Below, in pieces: positions 1 to 9,569 of a stretch of DNA of 21,507 bases. Every line of letters starts with the position of its first letter. Position 1 is the stretch's first letter. The notes beneath the pieces are model-generated. The model had not been told where the DNA came from. It saw nothing but the letters and a program-made list of their open reading frames with translations, and did not search any database. Source of the stretch: Apostichopus parvimensis (taxonomy: Eukaryota; Echinodermata; Holothuroidea; Aspidochirotida; Stichopodidae). Where the stretch lies: contig KN886396.1 in the NCBI GenBank assembly GCA_000934455.1, positions 28,853 to 50,359 of the forward strand, written 5' to 3'. The position numbers and the translations under genes were made by a program.

Positions 1-26
1 AATTACGATAGAACCTAACTACTCAC

Positions 27-66
27 CTGGTATGAAGGTAAACAACAAAATGATATGTAGTTCCAT
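27..66 (-). CDS. Possible first coding exon (signal peptide) of a gene running off the left edge
   Basis: On the minus strand an ATG at 66-64 opens MELHIILLFTFIPG, a short hydrophobic run like a signal peptide. It is followed at once by a strong splice donor, CCAG|gtgagt, with the intron starting at base 26. The exon ends in phase 1, inside a Gly codon. The first exon of the channel gene at the right end has the same layout: a short hydrophobic leader, 13-14 codons plus one base, and a phase-1 donor. The bases just before the ATG (acatttacag) could also be a 3' splice site, so this may be a 40-nt internal exon after a 5'UTR intron. The same frame stays open upstream to base 213, so a longer N-terminus is possible. 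The rest of the gene lies outside the window and its family cannot be named. Confidence 0.33.
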
Positions 67-1632
67 CTGTAAATGTTGACTCTTACATGCACATGAACGA
101 GAAACGAGTTTCCAACGAACAAACTTTGGAGCAGGACAGGTGTTAACCACATCAATGGATTCTACACCTCTCTTGGGAATGTTCTTCAAGTAAAGTGACA
201 TTGCGACATACATTTAGTTAGTTATTTTCCACCACGATACCACCAAAATTGTATGCTTGTCAGGGATCTATTTATTTGCTAGGAAACGAGATTGGTTTCC
301 GTTCATTCGGGATCGATTATGTCCGACTCAATATTTTTAATTAGAAGGTGATACAATTATCGATTTCAAAAAGTGACACACATGCAGTAAGTTCAACAGA
401 TCATTTTCGCTTCTTGTTAATCCAACTGCGTTTATACAGAACCAACCAATATAATATGCACATACGTGAATATCTTCTCTCTTTTTTTGGCTTTTACTTT
501 CTCTACAACCAATTATATTGGAATATTTTTACCATACAATATATAAATAGGTTAATACAGTATTTGTTGTCTTCATCGGTTACCTAAATAAATCTTTTTT
601 TAGAACTACTCAAGTTATCGTGATGTTGTAGCATTCCGTTTGGATCCATACGACTCTTGATTTGCGTAAAGCTAATTTAGACGGGCCGTTCATATAAACA
701 TTATTCCGTAATTTGTTGAATATAACTACAAACTCATTTTGTTTTTTCGATTGGTGCAAAATGTCCATAGTCTAATTCATTTCGTCCTTCCACGCAAAAG
801 AGAATCTAACAGCCTGGGACTATAATAAGAAGCATCTGCAGATGAGTCTGTCTTGGTCCTGCAACGCTCAAGATTTTTTTTTTTCATTATGAAGTTAAAA
901 CTTTCCTCTGATGGGCAAGCAACCCTTTCAATAGTATCGGACTGTTGCTATTCGTAAGCTTCACATGTGTTACCTTCCTTGTACTTCCCACAATGTTATC
1001 CATCAAAATGTATATTTGGAAAGTCCTTTGAATAAACTCAATGCAAAAGAATTGTATAAGGACTATTTTCTTTTTAATTCTCCACTGTCCTTATTTGGGC
1101 AATATTATACCCTTCATTATAGGACTGGCATTCGAAAAAAGGCAAATAATGTCCTTACTTTGCTACAGTGCCCAAAAGCCTATAGCATTATAATAGAAGT
1201 ATGCACAGTTTATCAAGACAATTATACTTTGGTTGCGATCCAGTGCACGCTAGAAATGTTAAAATTACTGCACGATCGGGTATAGAAATTGTCATGTGGG
1301 AAATATTAGCTTCAGAATTAGATTATTTATATCTTGCTTGGTAAAAAACCAGAGCAAACCAAGAATGACCTCAATGCTGCGCACCATTGCATTTCTGTTC
1401 AACTATTGCCTTACGATAAGAGGCAAGCTTGGGTAGACTACGAGAAGACCGTGCTAGAAATTCAAATATGTTTAACAAAACCTTTACCTCCTTTCGCACG
1501 ATCTAAAGTGTCTTAGTCTGTCATATTTGACGTAGGTCAAATGACGACTTGATGCAACAAAGCTCAAGTAAATCATTTAAGACTAAAAGAACAATCTGGC
1601 ATTCGAACAGTTCATTCCACAAACGCGTTTGA
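67..1632. other. Intergenic stretch with no supported gene
   Basis: I see only AT-rich sequence with short chance ORFs on both strands. The longest, 965-1285 on the plus strand (106 codons), shows no recognisable domain, no signal peptide and no convincing splice or promoter context. A T-run of about 11 lies near 870. There is no recognisable transposon, RNA gene or tandem array. Confidence 0.5.
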
Positions 1633-1979
1633 TATGATATGCTGCCAACACAAGGACTTCTATACAAAAGGCTTATATGCTAATATTATGATTGTTTTTA
1701 TACCTGTTCCGAGCATTTATCTCAGTTATTCCTTATAGACTTTTATATAGACAGTGTGATTATGTAAAGTGAACTGCATTAACTACAGCCAATGAAGTCA
1801 AAGTAATTTATCGGATTCAACGAAGTCATTGCGTTTTTATGTTAAGGGAAACCATTTTTTCTGGATTAAAGGTTAAGTTTGACGATCAACGTTTTACTGG
1901 AACTTAAATTGGCGCTGAACAAATACATACCAGCCCCTTTCAACTGCTATTTTGTTGGGACTTTTGAAACGTTCTCAAA
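1633..1979 (+). promoter_or_regulatory. Proximal promoter and short 5'UTR of the LRR-Ig gene (repeat B, copy 1)
   Basis: This upstream stretch is similar along nearly its whole length to 5198-5502, so it is a diverged duplicate. The best-kept blocks are gatatgctgccaa near the start, acagCCAATgaagtcaa (CCAAT at 1789-1793), a ggttaagtttgac block, and agcccctttcaac just after a TATA-like aatacatac near 1921-1931. The second copy has a clearer TATATA at the equivalent place. A TATA-like element there would put transcription start near 1950 and leave a 5'UTR of about 30 nt before the ATG at 1980. The block structure and the duplication are seen directly. The promoter role is inferred from position and motifs. 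Confidence 0.5.
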
Positions 1980-3557
1980 ATGAAAGCCATAATCATCGTG
2001 ATACTGCTGATATATCTCAGGCAGACTGTCTCACTAGAGTGTGAGTTATGTGACGGTCCTTGTCGCTGTTCCGTTTCCCACCTTAACTGCGACAACCTCA
2101 ATTTAACTTCAACACTGTCATGCACTGATCCTCCAACGTGGATAGACTTTTCCGACAATAAACTTGAGACCATTAACTGGAATTATTTTGCAAATTCGAC
2201 AGCTCAAAATCAACATTGTTACATGAACTTTCGCAATAATGCAATTACTGCTTCAACAGGAACCTATAGAACCAACCAGTGCTATAGTATGACATTATAC
2301 TTAGGCTATAATGCACTACAAGAGCTTCCGTCAGGATTCTTTGTAACGGACAGCGGTGGAGAGAAATTGAGTTCTTTCATTTTCTATGTCGACAACAATC
2401 GAATCCGGAATATAGCAAGAGGTTCCATTATCGTCCATAATATAATCGACACACTAACCATTTCTTTGCAAAACAATGAGATCAGTTACATACCATCCGG
2501 TACATTTGACTTGCATGTCAATGGGACATTTAATGTCCTACTGGGAAATAATTATATTGTGTCTCTTTCAAGTACAGGATTCAGTCACTTTCTAGAGATT
2601 TCGTCACAGGGTCTCTACATTTACGTTCAAGCCAACAATATCACAACTATGGAGTATACAGAGGAACTGGCATTTTCAAAAGCAAATGTAAGAACTGTAA
2701 GACTTGTACGAATATTCATGGCTAATAACCCATTAGTTTGTGACTGTAATCTAAGGTGGATAGCTGAAAAAAATGCGTCCATAAGACGAACCATTCAAGG
2801 GCTTGGACTGACGCAGACTCCTCAATGCACCACCCCTGATATCTTAACGGAACGTTATCTGCTGTCACTATTTCCTCAGAACTTTACCTGCCCTCCTAAG
2901 CTTGATCCGAATGCCACATTAAACATCCAGGCAATTTCAGGCGAACAATTATCTCTGCGGTGTCCATTCGTCAAAGCTGATCCCCCAGTTGAGTTCTATG
3001 ATTGGGCTTTCACTCCAAGAAATCCACCTCCATCTCCCATAAGCGGATTGGATCTTCAGTTCGCGACGACTACGAAAACAGATCAATTGATCATAAATAA
3101 CTTTTCATCGGATGGAATCTTCAAATGCACACCTTTCTATCCTACGAGTTCATTGTCAGTTGACATCAACGTATCATTCGACAATTCACATGAAACGTTA
3201 ACTAATGACAAATATCAGCAAGAAAGCTATGTTTTCCCCATAGTGTTGATATCATTGACATGTTTTATCTTAGCTCTTCTCACAGCTTTTGTAATTGTTA
3301 TTGCGAAATACTGCCGACTTTTAAGGAAGGTAAAAGTAAAAGAAACAAAGGGATGCCCTCGTCCAACACTTAGCAAAGCAAACAAAGCAGAGACTGGTCG
3401 GAATGATATGGATTTATATGAGATGACAGATGACACGATGGCAAAAGGGGAAGTGATCGATTATGAGAATACTAACACGGCTCAATACCAGAACACATCA
3501 TCTAAATACCGAGGGGGTATTCCTGTTGATGCGGCGTATTACAATCCCAACTTTTAG
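1980..3557 (+). CDS. LRR and Ig-domain single-pass membrane receptor (AMIGO/Kekkon-like)
   Basis: An intact single-exon ORF of 525 aa with a good start context (tcaaaATGa). Residues 1-18 are a signal peptide. A Cys-rich LRRNT follows (C21, C24, C28, C30, C37). About eight irregular leucine-rich repeats span 53-250, with N-x-a/i-x-x-I/L blocks such as NNRIRNI and NNEISYI. The LRRCT starts NPLVCDCNLRWI (C254, C256) and ends with C283 and C304. One Ig-like domain follows (C328, W342, C383, in SDGIFKC). A transmembrane helix lies at about 417-445, then a basic stop-transfer segment and an 80-residue tail with Tyr at 480, 495, 503, 510, 520 and 521. Several N-glycosylation sequons lie outside. Order and length match AMIGO and Kekkon receptors, which act in adhesion or modulate receptor kinases at the cell surface. 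In molluscs such proteins have also been proposed as immune receptors. The ligand is unknown. Confidence 0.92.
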   Translation: MKAIIIVILLIYLRQTVSLECELCDGPCRCSVSHLNCDNLNLTSTLSCTDPPTWIDFSDNKLETINWNYFANSTAQNQHCYMNFRNNAITASTGTYRTNQCYSMTLYLGYNALQELPSGFFVTDSGGEKLSSFIFYVDNNRIRNIARGSIIVHNIIDTLTISLQNNEISYIPSGTFDLHVNGTFNVLLGNNYIVSLSSTGFSHFLEISSQGLYIYVQANNITTMEYTEELAFSKANVRTVRLVRIFMANNPLVCDCNLRWIAEKNASIRRTIQGLGLTQTPQCTTPDILTERYLLSLFPQNFTCPPKLDPNATLNIQAISGEQLSLRCPFVKADPPVEFYDWAFTPRNPPPSPISGLDLQFATTTKTDQLIINNFSSDGIFKCTPFYPTSSLSVDINVSFDNSHETLTNDKYQQESYVFPIVLISLTCFILALLTAFVIVIAKYCRLLRKVKVKETKGCPRPTLSKANKAETGRNDMDLYEMTDDTMAKGEVIDYENTNTAQYQNTSSKYRGGIPVDAAYYNPNF

Positions 3558-3727
3558 AACGCAGGGGTTTGGAAGATTCAATTATCGTTGTAAGTTAATA
3601 GTACTGACAACGTTTGACTTCATCTAAACATTGTATTTGCAATTTATGTTTGTATGGAAATGACTAAGACGATCAGCTCCTCCAGGTAAGAACTTCGGAA
3701 ACTTAGAAGTCAATGCTGAGCATATGG

Positions 3728-3733
3728 AATAAA
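3728..3733 (+). terminator. Polyadenylation signal of the LRR-Ig gene
   Basis: A canonical AATAAA lies about 170 nt after the stop codon. It is followed about 55-75 nt later by a GT-rich stretch (gtatttgtggttgtggtttg, near 3788), which fits a downstream element. Cleavage would fall around 3745-3760. Confidence 0.55.
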
Positions 3734-3760
3734 AAGGTCATACTATCTAATATTACTCAC

Positions 3761-4758
3761 GCTTAATAACAGGCGCTTTGACGGAATGTATTTGTGGTTG
3801 TGGTTTGCAAGGCCACCTAGGGAGTGTTAACGTAGTTTTATAGCTCGCCTACTTCATTTAAAACGATGCCTTGCAAATGTACATTTTTAGTCGTGTACTG
3901 TTCTATATTATATTGGTATTATTATCGATTAAGTCAAAGCGAAGCTCGGTTAAAGTATTTTCGTGTCCTTCTTTTAGTTACGATTACCAAGTTGTTTATT
4001 TAAATTTGTACAATATTTAAATCTCCAACATTTTGCTATTTTACCTTAGTTTTGCGTTAAATCTAATTATGCAATGGCTGCCGATGCTTAACAAATGTTA
4101 TGTACAAAAAACAAGTAGGCATCAAGCTTTTAGAAATGTGTTATATGAAAATCGTTCCCAGTCGTTGTATATCTTCATTGTAATATTATTAAACGAATTA
4201 TCTGTTGCTTTTATTATTAAATAGCCACATATAAGTGAAAAAAGGTAAATTTTATAAGCTATTTTACTTCTTCAGATGGTAATAAAACTTATATTCACAT
4301 ATTAGCGACTAAAAAAATATAAAATTTCTGCATTTTGTAACTATTTTGAAATTTGATTATACGGAGACTTAATAAACGGTGGATGGGAATAAACAAATGA
4401 TTTTGTAATTTGTTATTTGACAGTAAATTGCTCAGAATAGTGCCTCCTACACGGTTATTTTCTTCAATGAAGACCAACATAAAACAAACTTAAACGTCAA
4501 TAATGTTTACAATATTAACATAAACGATATATACAAAGAGTACAATATGATACATGACTTATCTGATCGAATAATTTCAAAAGCTATCAACAGGGTTAAT
4601 ATTGTGTTAATATGAAACATTATCAAGACAAAATTGGTCCCAATTGTCAAAAATAGAAAATTGACCATGTTTTTACATAATTTTTCACTATAGACTTTGA
4701 CACAGACTAGACTAGCCAAAATACATTTACATATCATATGTTATTACAGATGTAACTC
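3761..4758. other. Intergenic stretch with no supported gene
   Basis: This is very AT-rich sequence. Short ORFs on both strands (for example 4033-4224 plus and 4507-4737 minus) have no recognisable domain, and their composition matches the surrounding noncoding DNA. No repeat boundary or RNA gene was seen. Confidence 0.5.
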
Positions 4759-5190
4759 TGCTTAGTCGTTGACACAGTTTCGAAAGACTACTAAATCACA
4801 TCATTTACTCCAGTGCGCCAATATGTCGCTTGCTTCCTTTCTTCAAGCTTTCCTATACATCAATAAACTGTTAGGTACAAGCCCAAATACCTTGTTTGGA
4901 TCACCAGTTTCCAGGACTCATGCACCTTTCTTTACCCCAGTGATTGAATATAATATGTTTAATTTCTGCTTTTGAATCTACCAGGATCACAAGGAGTGTA
5001 AATATGCAAGTAAAAATCAGTTCAGCACAGCTTTCAATGTTAAGACTGTTGAAGGTACCAACAACTGTCATGGCAATTGAAGCTGCATTGGTGCAACTTA
5101 CATAATATATGGGTAATCCCTTCTGCAATGATGGGATATTTATGACACATTTTATACCGTTTACTTAACAATACCAGTTGACTTATTTAG
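4759..5190 (+). repeat. Segmental duplication, repeat A copy 1
   Basis: This stretch is similar throughout to 7728-8176 in the same orientation. Shared blocks include gcttagtcgttgacacagtt at the left edge, catttactccagtgc, tttctttcttcaag, ggatcaccagtt, accccagtga, gtgtaaatatg and ggcaatggaagctgc (ggcaattgaagctgc here). Many substitutions and small indels show that the duplication is old. Its right end abuts repeat B (5198-5502), so A and B together look like the upstream region of one ancestral locus. Short ORFs inside are not conserved between the two copies, so I do not call it coding. Confidence 0.75.
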
Positions 5191-5197
5191 ACATTTA

Positions 5198-5502
5198 TAT
5201 GATATGCTGCCAATACAAGGACATCTATGCTAATATTATGGTTTGTTTCTATACCTAAGGATTTATCCCATTTATTCCCTTTATACTCTGATAAAGACAG
5301 TGAGATACGTCGCACATGCAAACTACAACAGAGTGCATTGCATTCAATACAGCCAATGAAGTCAAGGAATCAAGTTCATCAGGTCTTTATGTTTAATTAA
5401 CTGTTAAGTTTGACAAACGGACTTCCTGGAACTTATATTGGTACTCAAGGAATATATACGAGCCCCTTTCAACGGTCTCTTTCTTGGGACTTGGGCTCAA
5501 AT
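5198..5502 (+). repeat. Orphan copy of the LRR-gene promoter (repeat B, copy 2)
   Basis: This is a diverged copy of 1633-1980, the promoter and 5'UTR of the LRR-Ig gene. Shared blocks include gatatgctgccaa, gctaatattatg, acagccaatgaagtcaa (CCAAT at 5353-5357), gttaagtttgac and agcccctttcaac. A TATATA (5453-5458) sits just before the last of these. Similarity continues through cttgggactt...ctcaaa, the bases directly before the start codon in the intact gene, and then stops; no related coding sequence follows. This is what remains if the coding part of a tandem duplicate was deleted, or if only the promoter was copied. Confidence 0.72.
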
Positions 5503-5563
5503 CAGGACGTTAACGAAGTTTGCCCTTTTCGCAGGACGTTGTTAACGAATTTTGTCCTTTTCG
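5503..5563 (+). repeat. Two-copy tandem repeat of about 30 bp
   Basis: The unit caggacgttaacgaagttt plus gcccttttcg (5503-5531) is followed directly by a second copy with a small insertion and two substitutions (5532-5563). It begins exactly where similarity between the promoter copies ends, so it may mark the breakpoint of the lost coding region. Confidence 0.7.
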
Positions 5564-7727
5564 CGTTCCGTATAAAACAAATCTGACTCAAATTGAATAA
5601 ATATAGGACGCACGTTGAACATGCACTATAGCTTAAAGTTCACGTACTATTTTTGTTGGTATGCACAACGAATACGTGTCGATATTTGTAACCTTAAACC
5701 TCTGTCGTGCGATAGACATACTTGAACAAGTTTCCTTATACAGTGAAAGGCTATCAGTACGCAAATGGATATTTATTCTTGTTATTTGTGCGAAAAAGGA
5801 AGTTTGATATTAGGAGCCTTGGTGTTAAATTCAAACAAAAGAGGGCAGCTCTAGTGCAAACACGTGAATTTGATTGTAAATATATACTCTGTTTTGTTTC
5901 AGTTGGCAACCGAAGTCAACACTGTCTAGCATGTTATGCTTGATTGCTCTTGTCACTATGTCATATTTCGTTCAAAAGGAAAGTGGTCACCTTTCGTGAT
6001 TAATTGTTTTGTTTTGTTTGTCTTTATCATATAAATTTAAATAGTCAGTCTATTGTAGATCAGGATAACTGTTCACATTGTACTTTAACTTCCTTTAACT
6101 TGCTTTTTTTTATTTAACTCAGTTTCAGGAAAAAGGTAGAGGCAAACTTCTTCTTACATTTTTCTTTCTTGTCAAAAACTTGAAGCTTATGTTGAGACAC
6201 TTTCAAGACAACAAGTAATATCTCTTCGAGTTCATGCCCTATTCTGAATTTTTATTATCCACAAAATTTTGCTTTTTTTTCACTTTACACATATATTCTA
6301 ACGGAGAAATACCTTTCAAATATATATGAACCAAGATCAAAGAGCGATGTCAACTGAAAGCGTAACTACAATAGAATGGAAGCGTTAACCTATTAATAAT
6401 AACATGGTTCGCGAAAGTTACTGGCAATCGTGGCTGTAAACATGACGATATTTTAATTCAGAAGTACTACAACAAAATAGAAGTTGGATATATAACAGCC
6501 TTACAGAGTGTCGTGGTGACAGACGTAAACGTGTACATTTTTCTCGTTTTTATAGCAAAACAAATGTCGTTTCTACCTGACTCTCAGATAATTCTCTCTA
6601 TAGTGTAACCACTTTTCACGTTTAATATCGCTTAAACATGTTAGGTCTTCTCTGAAAAGGATTATATTTGGTATAAACTTCTTACTTCTTACCACTAGGT
6701 CAAAAATGTTACTGAGTTTGGAAGAACCAGAATCTGACATACATTTTAGATTAAATCAAGATATCATTTTGTATTCACTATGTCCTTGAAAAGGTATGAA
6801 TGTTTTAATGTTGGTGTTTTGAGGCCATTACAGTTCGGTTACAAGTTAGCTAAATATAATTGCAACAGTAATCGCCTATAGTCATCAGCGTACTGAATGC
6901 ACCTAGTGTCAACCACGACAAAATATATAGTCGGTACTATTCGGTTGGCATTGTCTTGCATACAGACTCAGCTTAGAAGTAAACTAGCTTAGAAGAGAAG
7001 AAGTCAGATGTGATAGAGGCTTCATTTTGATTCAATTCCCCTGAACAGTTCATGAAGACTTCAAAATTAAAGAGATCGAATGTGAAAATATATTGCCTGA
7101 AATTATTGATGACGTAACTGTGACCTAACCACGATGCTGATATGAATAGCAAATTTAATAACTTAATTATTACATATTTTCTATTCTCCGATCAACAAAT
7201 CTCTGCTTAAAACTACGATATTTAGTTTAGAATTTGACAGCCACAGTCACGATAAGTTTTGCTTATTTACATAGAAAAAGAATAAAAATGTTGCATTCAT
7301 CTTCTCGATTTTATTTGTTAAAAATTGTCAGTTTCCACGGTATACTTTCGTCAAGCAAGTATGACATTGGTTGTTATAAGTTGTGAGCTCGACTCATGAT
7401 ACTCAACATATATGCATGTAATTTCTGTAGAGAATCCGGTTGCATTTGGGATTACTAGATTACTTCATCCGGGACACTCGTAGGGAAATTCATATTTGAG
7501 TTGCTGCCTCCTGAACATGTCAGTTTGAAGTTTGCTGGTTTAGATCATGTTTGATTTAAACCATGTGTGAAACAAATCTGCCAATTATCTTTTTGAGTGA
7601 CCGTTGACACGTGTCAGTCAGTCAATCAATGTAAGCAACGTTCAATCTCTACCTTATGACAGTACTAAAGGTATAAACAGACAGATGTACATTGTTTTAA
7701 ACTTAACATAGAGTATAAGACACGTTG
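5564..7727. other. Intergenic stretch with no supported gene
   Basis: There is no recognisable gene, transposon or RNA. The open frame at 5722-5943 begins without a sound ATG and shows no domain. Minor features are a close direct repeat, agcttagaag, at 6970-6979 and 6986-6995, and an imperfect hairpin at 7537-7562 with ggttta/taaacc outer arms. If the LRR gene's duplicate once had a coding body, it should lie at the start of this stretch, and it is not visible. Confidence 0.45.
7605..7616. other. Perfect 12-bp palindrome with an E-box core
   Basis: TGACACGTGTCA is self-complementary and centred on CACGTG, the site known for bHLH-zip factors. It is followed by a short agtcagtcaatcaatc run and lies about 110 bp before repeat A copy 2. 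It could be a regulatory site or chance; nothing else supports a promoter here. Confidence 0.25.
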
Positions 7728-8176
7728 CTTAGTCGTTGACACAGTTTTGAAAGATTACTAATCACCTCATTTACTCCAGTGCCCCAATGTGTTGTTCACT
7801 TTCTTTCTTCAAGTTACCCTATAGATTAATAACCAGTTAACTGCAAACATAAACCCCTTGTCTGGATCACCAGTTCCACAAAAATTCAAATTAGTGTACC
7901 CCAGTGAGTAAATTTGAGATGTTTGCTTTCTGTTATTCAAACATTCAGTATCACGAAAAGTGTAAATATGAATATAAAGCACAATTCAACAAAGTTGTTA
8001 TTGCATGAGCTGTTCAAGATATTAATCACCGTTCTGGCAATGGAAGCTGCTATGATCTAATTTGCACAATAATTGTGCATTCCCTGTGTCAGTCGGTACC
8101 ATTGCGGGATATGTATAACACTTTGAATACGTAACCATTTAATAGCAGCTGACGTATTGTGGCATTTATTATTTTA
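7728..8176 (+). repeat. Segmental duplication, repeat A copy 2
   Basis: This is the second copy of 4759-5190 in direct orientation, from gttgcttagtcgttgacac to about ctgacgtattgtggcattta (compare ttgacttatttagacattta before repeat B in copy 1). No repeat B follows here, so either the promoter part was never included or it was lost. Divergence from copy 1 looks about as high as that between the two B copies, judged by eye. Confidence 0.73.
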
Positions 8177-9470
8177 CATAGGTAGAATAAACATACGACT
8201 TACTTTCAACTGTATCGGTTTACCCACTGATTGTGACGAAAAGGCACAAACTACATTTTAATCTTCTTTTACTGCCTTTGCAAAGCAATATTGCTCACTG
8301 GGACATTAACTATTCTAAAATGGCAATACGCAAACTACTTAAAGCAGCATTTTGCGTCCTTTTCTATGATTTTTCTCAACCTCACTGACTCCACTATGCC
8401 GTAACAACATACATAACTAGCTTATTTATTTAAATCTTACTTCAAATGGTGGCATAAAAGTCGAAAAATTTGCAACTTTCAACTTTGTTTTTCTCCAAGA
8501 TATTTTCCGTTGGGATCCCAATAAACCTTGCCCATAATATGAATATTTAAACACTACGAACGTCATTGACCAATACGTAATATAACACCATGCTTGATGT
8601 GTGTACAGTCTATATGGCAGTTGTACCAGGGAGTTCCATAACAACTCCCTGGTTGTACCAACGCGCAGTCTTGAATCTATTTTTAGCAACGGCTCACAGC
8701 TAATCCTGCATCTCTGATTGGTTGAATTCAAACTAGTGGGTTTGGCGGAACTGTATATGATTAATTTTAATTGTGGAATTTTTTGGTTCTCATTCTCTGC
8801 AAATATCCTTAATTACTCGCCAATTAATGTTGTTGGCAGGGAAAAACTTGGCTAATATCTTAGTTTGCTGTTTTGTGATTGATATATGTAAAAAACTCGA
8901 TGGACATGTCAAAAAAGTAGAAAACGGCGATCAAACGCAAAATGCTGCTTTAATATGTCTTTCTACTCATTCCAGTAATGATGGGAACGTTAAAGTTTAA
9001 GAAAAGGTTATTGTGATAGATTTCTAAAGCTGACACTTACATTTATTTCGACGCAACACAGCAAAACATTGAAGTATGTGAAGTAGTTCATGGTCTAGAA
9101 ATCAGAAGTAATCACATTCATAAACTTACAAAATAATAGTAATATTAATATTGCGACTGCATTCAAGGGCACATAGGCATCGACATGGGGCTGCGTATGT
9201 GATATTTTAATAAACGTAATATCAGTGTCGTTTATATCCGTTGCCTGCCATCTTATACTGGAGCACACGTCACATGATATATTAAGGCAATTTTATGAGT
9301 AAAAGAATAACTTCTAGTTGATTCCTTTTCTGGATTATTTTCTTCCAATTGCGTAAGAATTAACTGTATTAACTCGTTCAATGAATATCAGCATTTAAAA
9401 AATAGATATTGATGAATCGCAAAATACGTTTTGAAATACCAAGTCATTTCAAAATGGCACTTGTTTATAT
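8177..9470. other. Intergenic stretch with no supported gene
   Basis: Only chance ORFs are seen. The minus-strand frame 8426-8731 (101 codons) has no domain I can name and spans the 8625-8653 palindrome, which suggests repeat-derived DNA rather than a gene. The stretch near 8540-8745 also carries CCAAT/ATTGG motifs and a TTGAATTCAA palindrome (8722-8731). Confidence 0.4.
8625..8653. repeat. Hairpin-forming inverted repeat flanked by direct repeats
   Basis: Perfect 11-bp arms, ACCAGGGAGTT and AACTCCCTGGT, enclose a 7-base loop, CCATAAC. The octamer GTTGTACC overlaps or borders both ends in direct orientation. A palindrome between direct repeats can be a tiny foldback insertion or the end of a larger dispersed element; only a genome-wide search can tell. 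Confidence 0.6.
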
Positions 9471-9569
9471 TAGAAAAATACAATTTATAAAAGGCAAAAT
9501 ACACAAAAGTTCCTAAACGATGTACAAAGAACATATGAACAAATACACACAAATACACAAGACCGAAAA

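Noticed and set aside
965-1285. 106-codon plus-strand open frame
   Set aside because: No recognisable domain, signal peptide or splice context, and its composition matches the surrounding noncoding DNA.
5722-5943. 73-codon plus-strand frame after the promoter copy, possibly the missing duplicate gene
   Set aside because: It starts at TTG rather than ATG, and its translation shares nothing with the LRR-Ig protein: no signal peptide, no Cys pattern, no LRRs.
8321-8389. Short ATG frame MAIRKLLKAAFCVLFYDF, signal-peptide-like, after repeat A copy 2
   Set aside because: It ends after 22 codons with no clear donor site and no relation to the LRR gene's leader; probably chance.
8426-8731. 101-codon minus-strand frame
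   Set aside because: No known domain, and it spans a hairpin with flanking direct repeats, so it is more likely repeat-derived.
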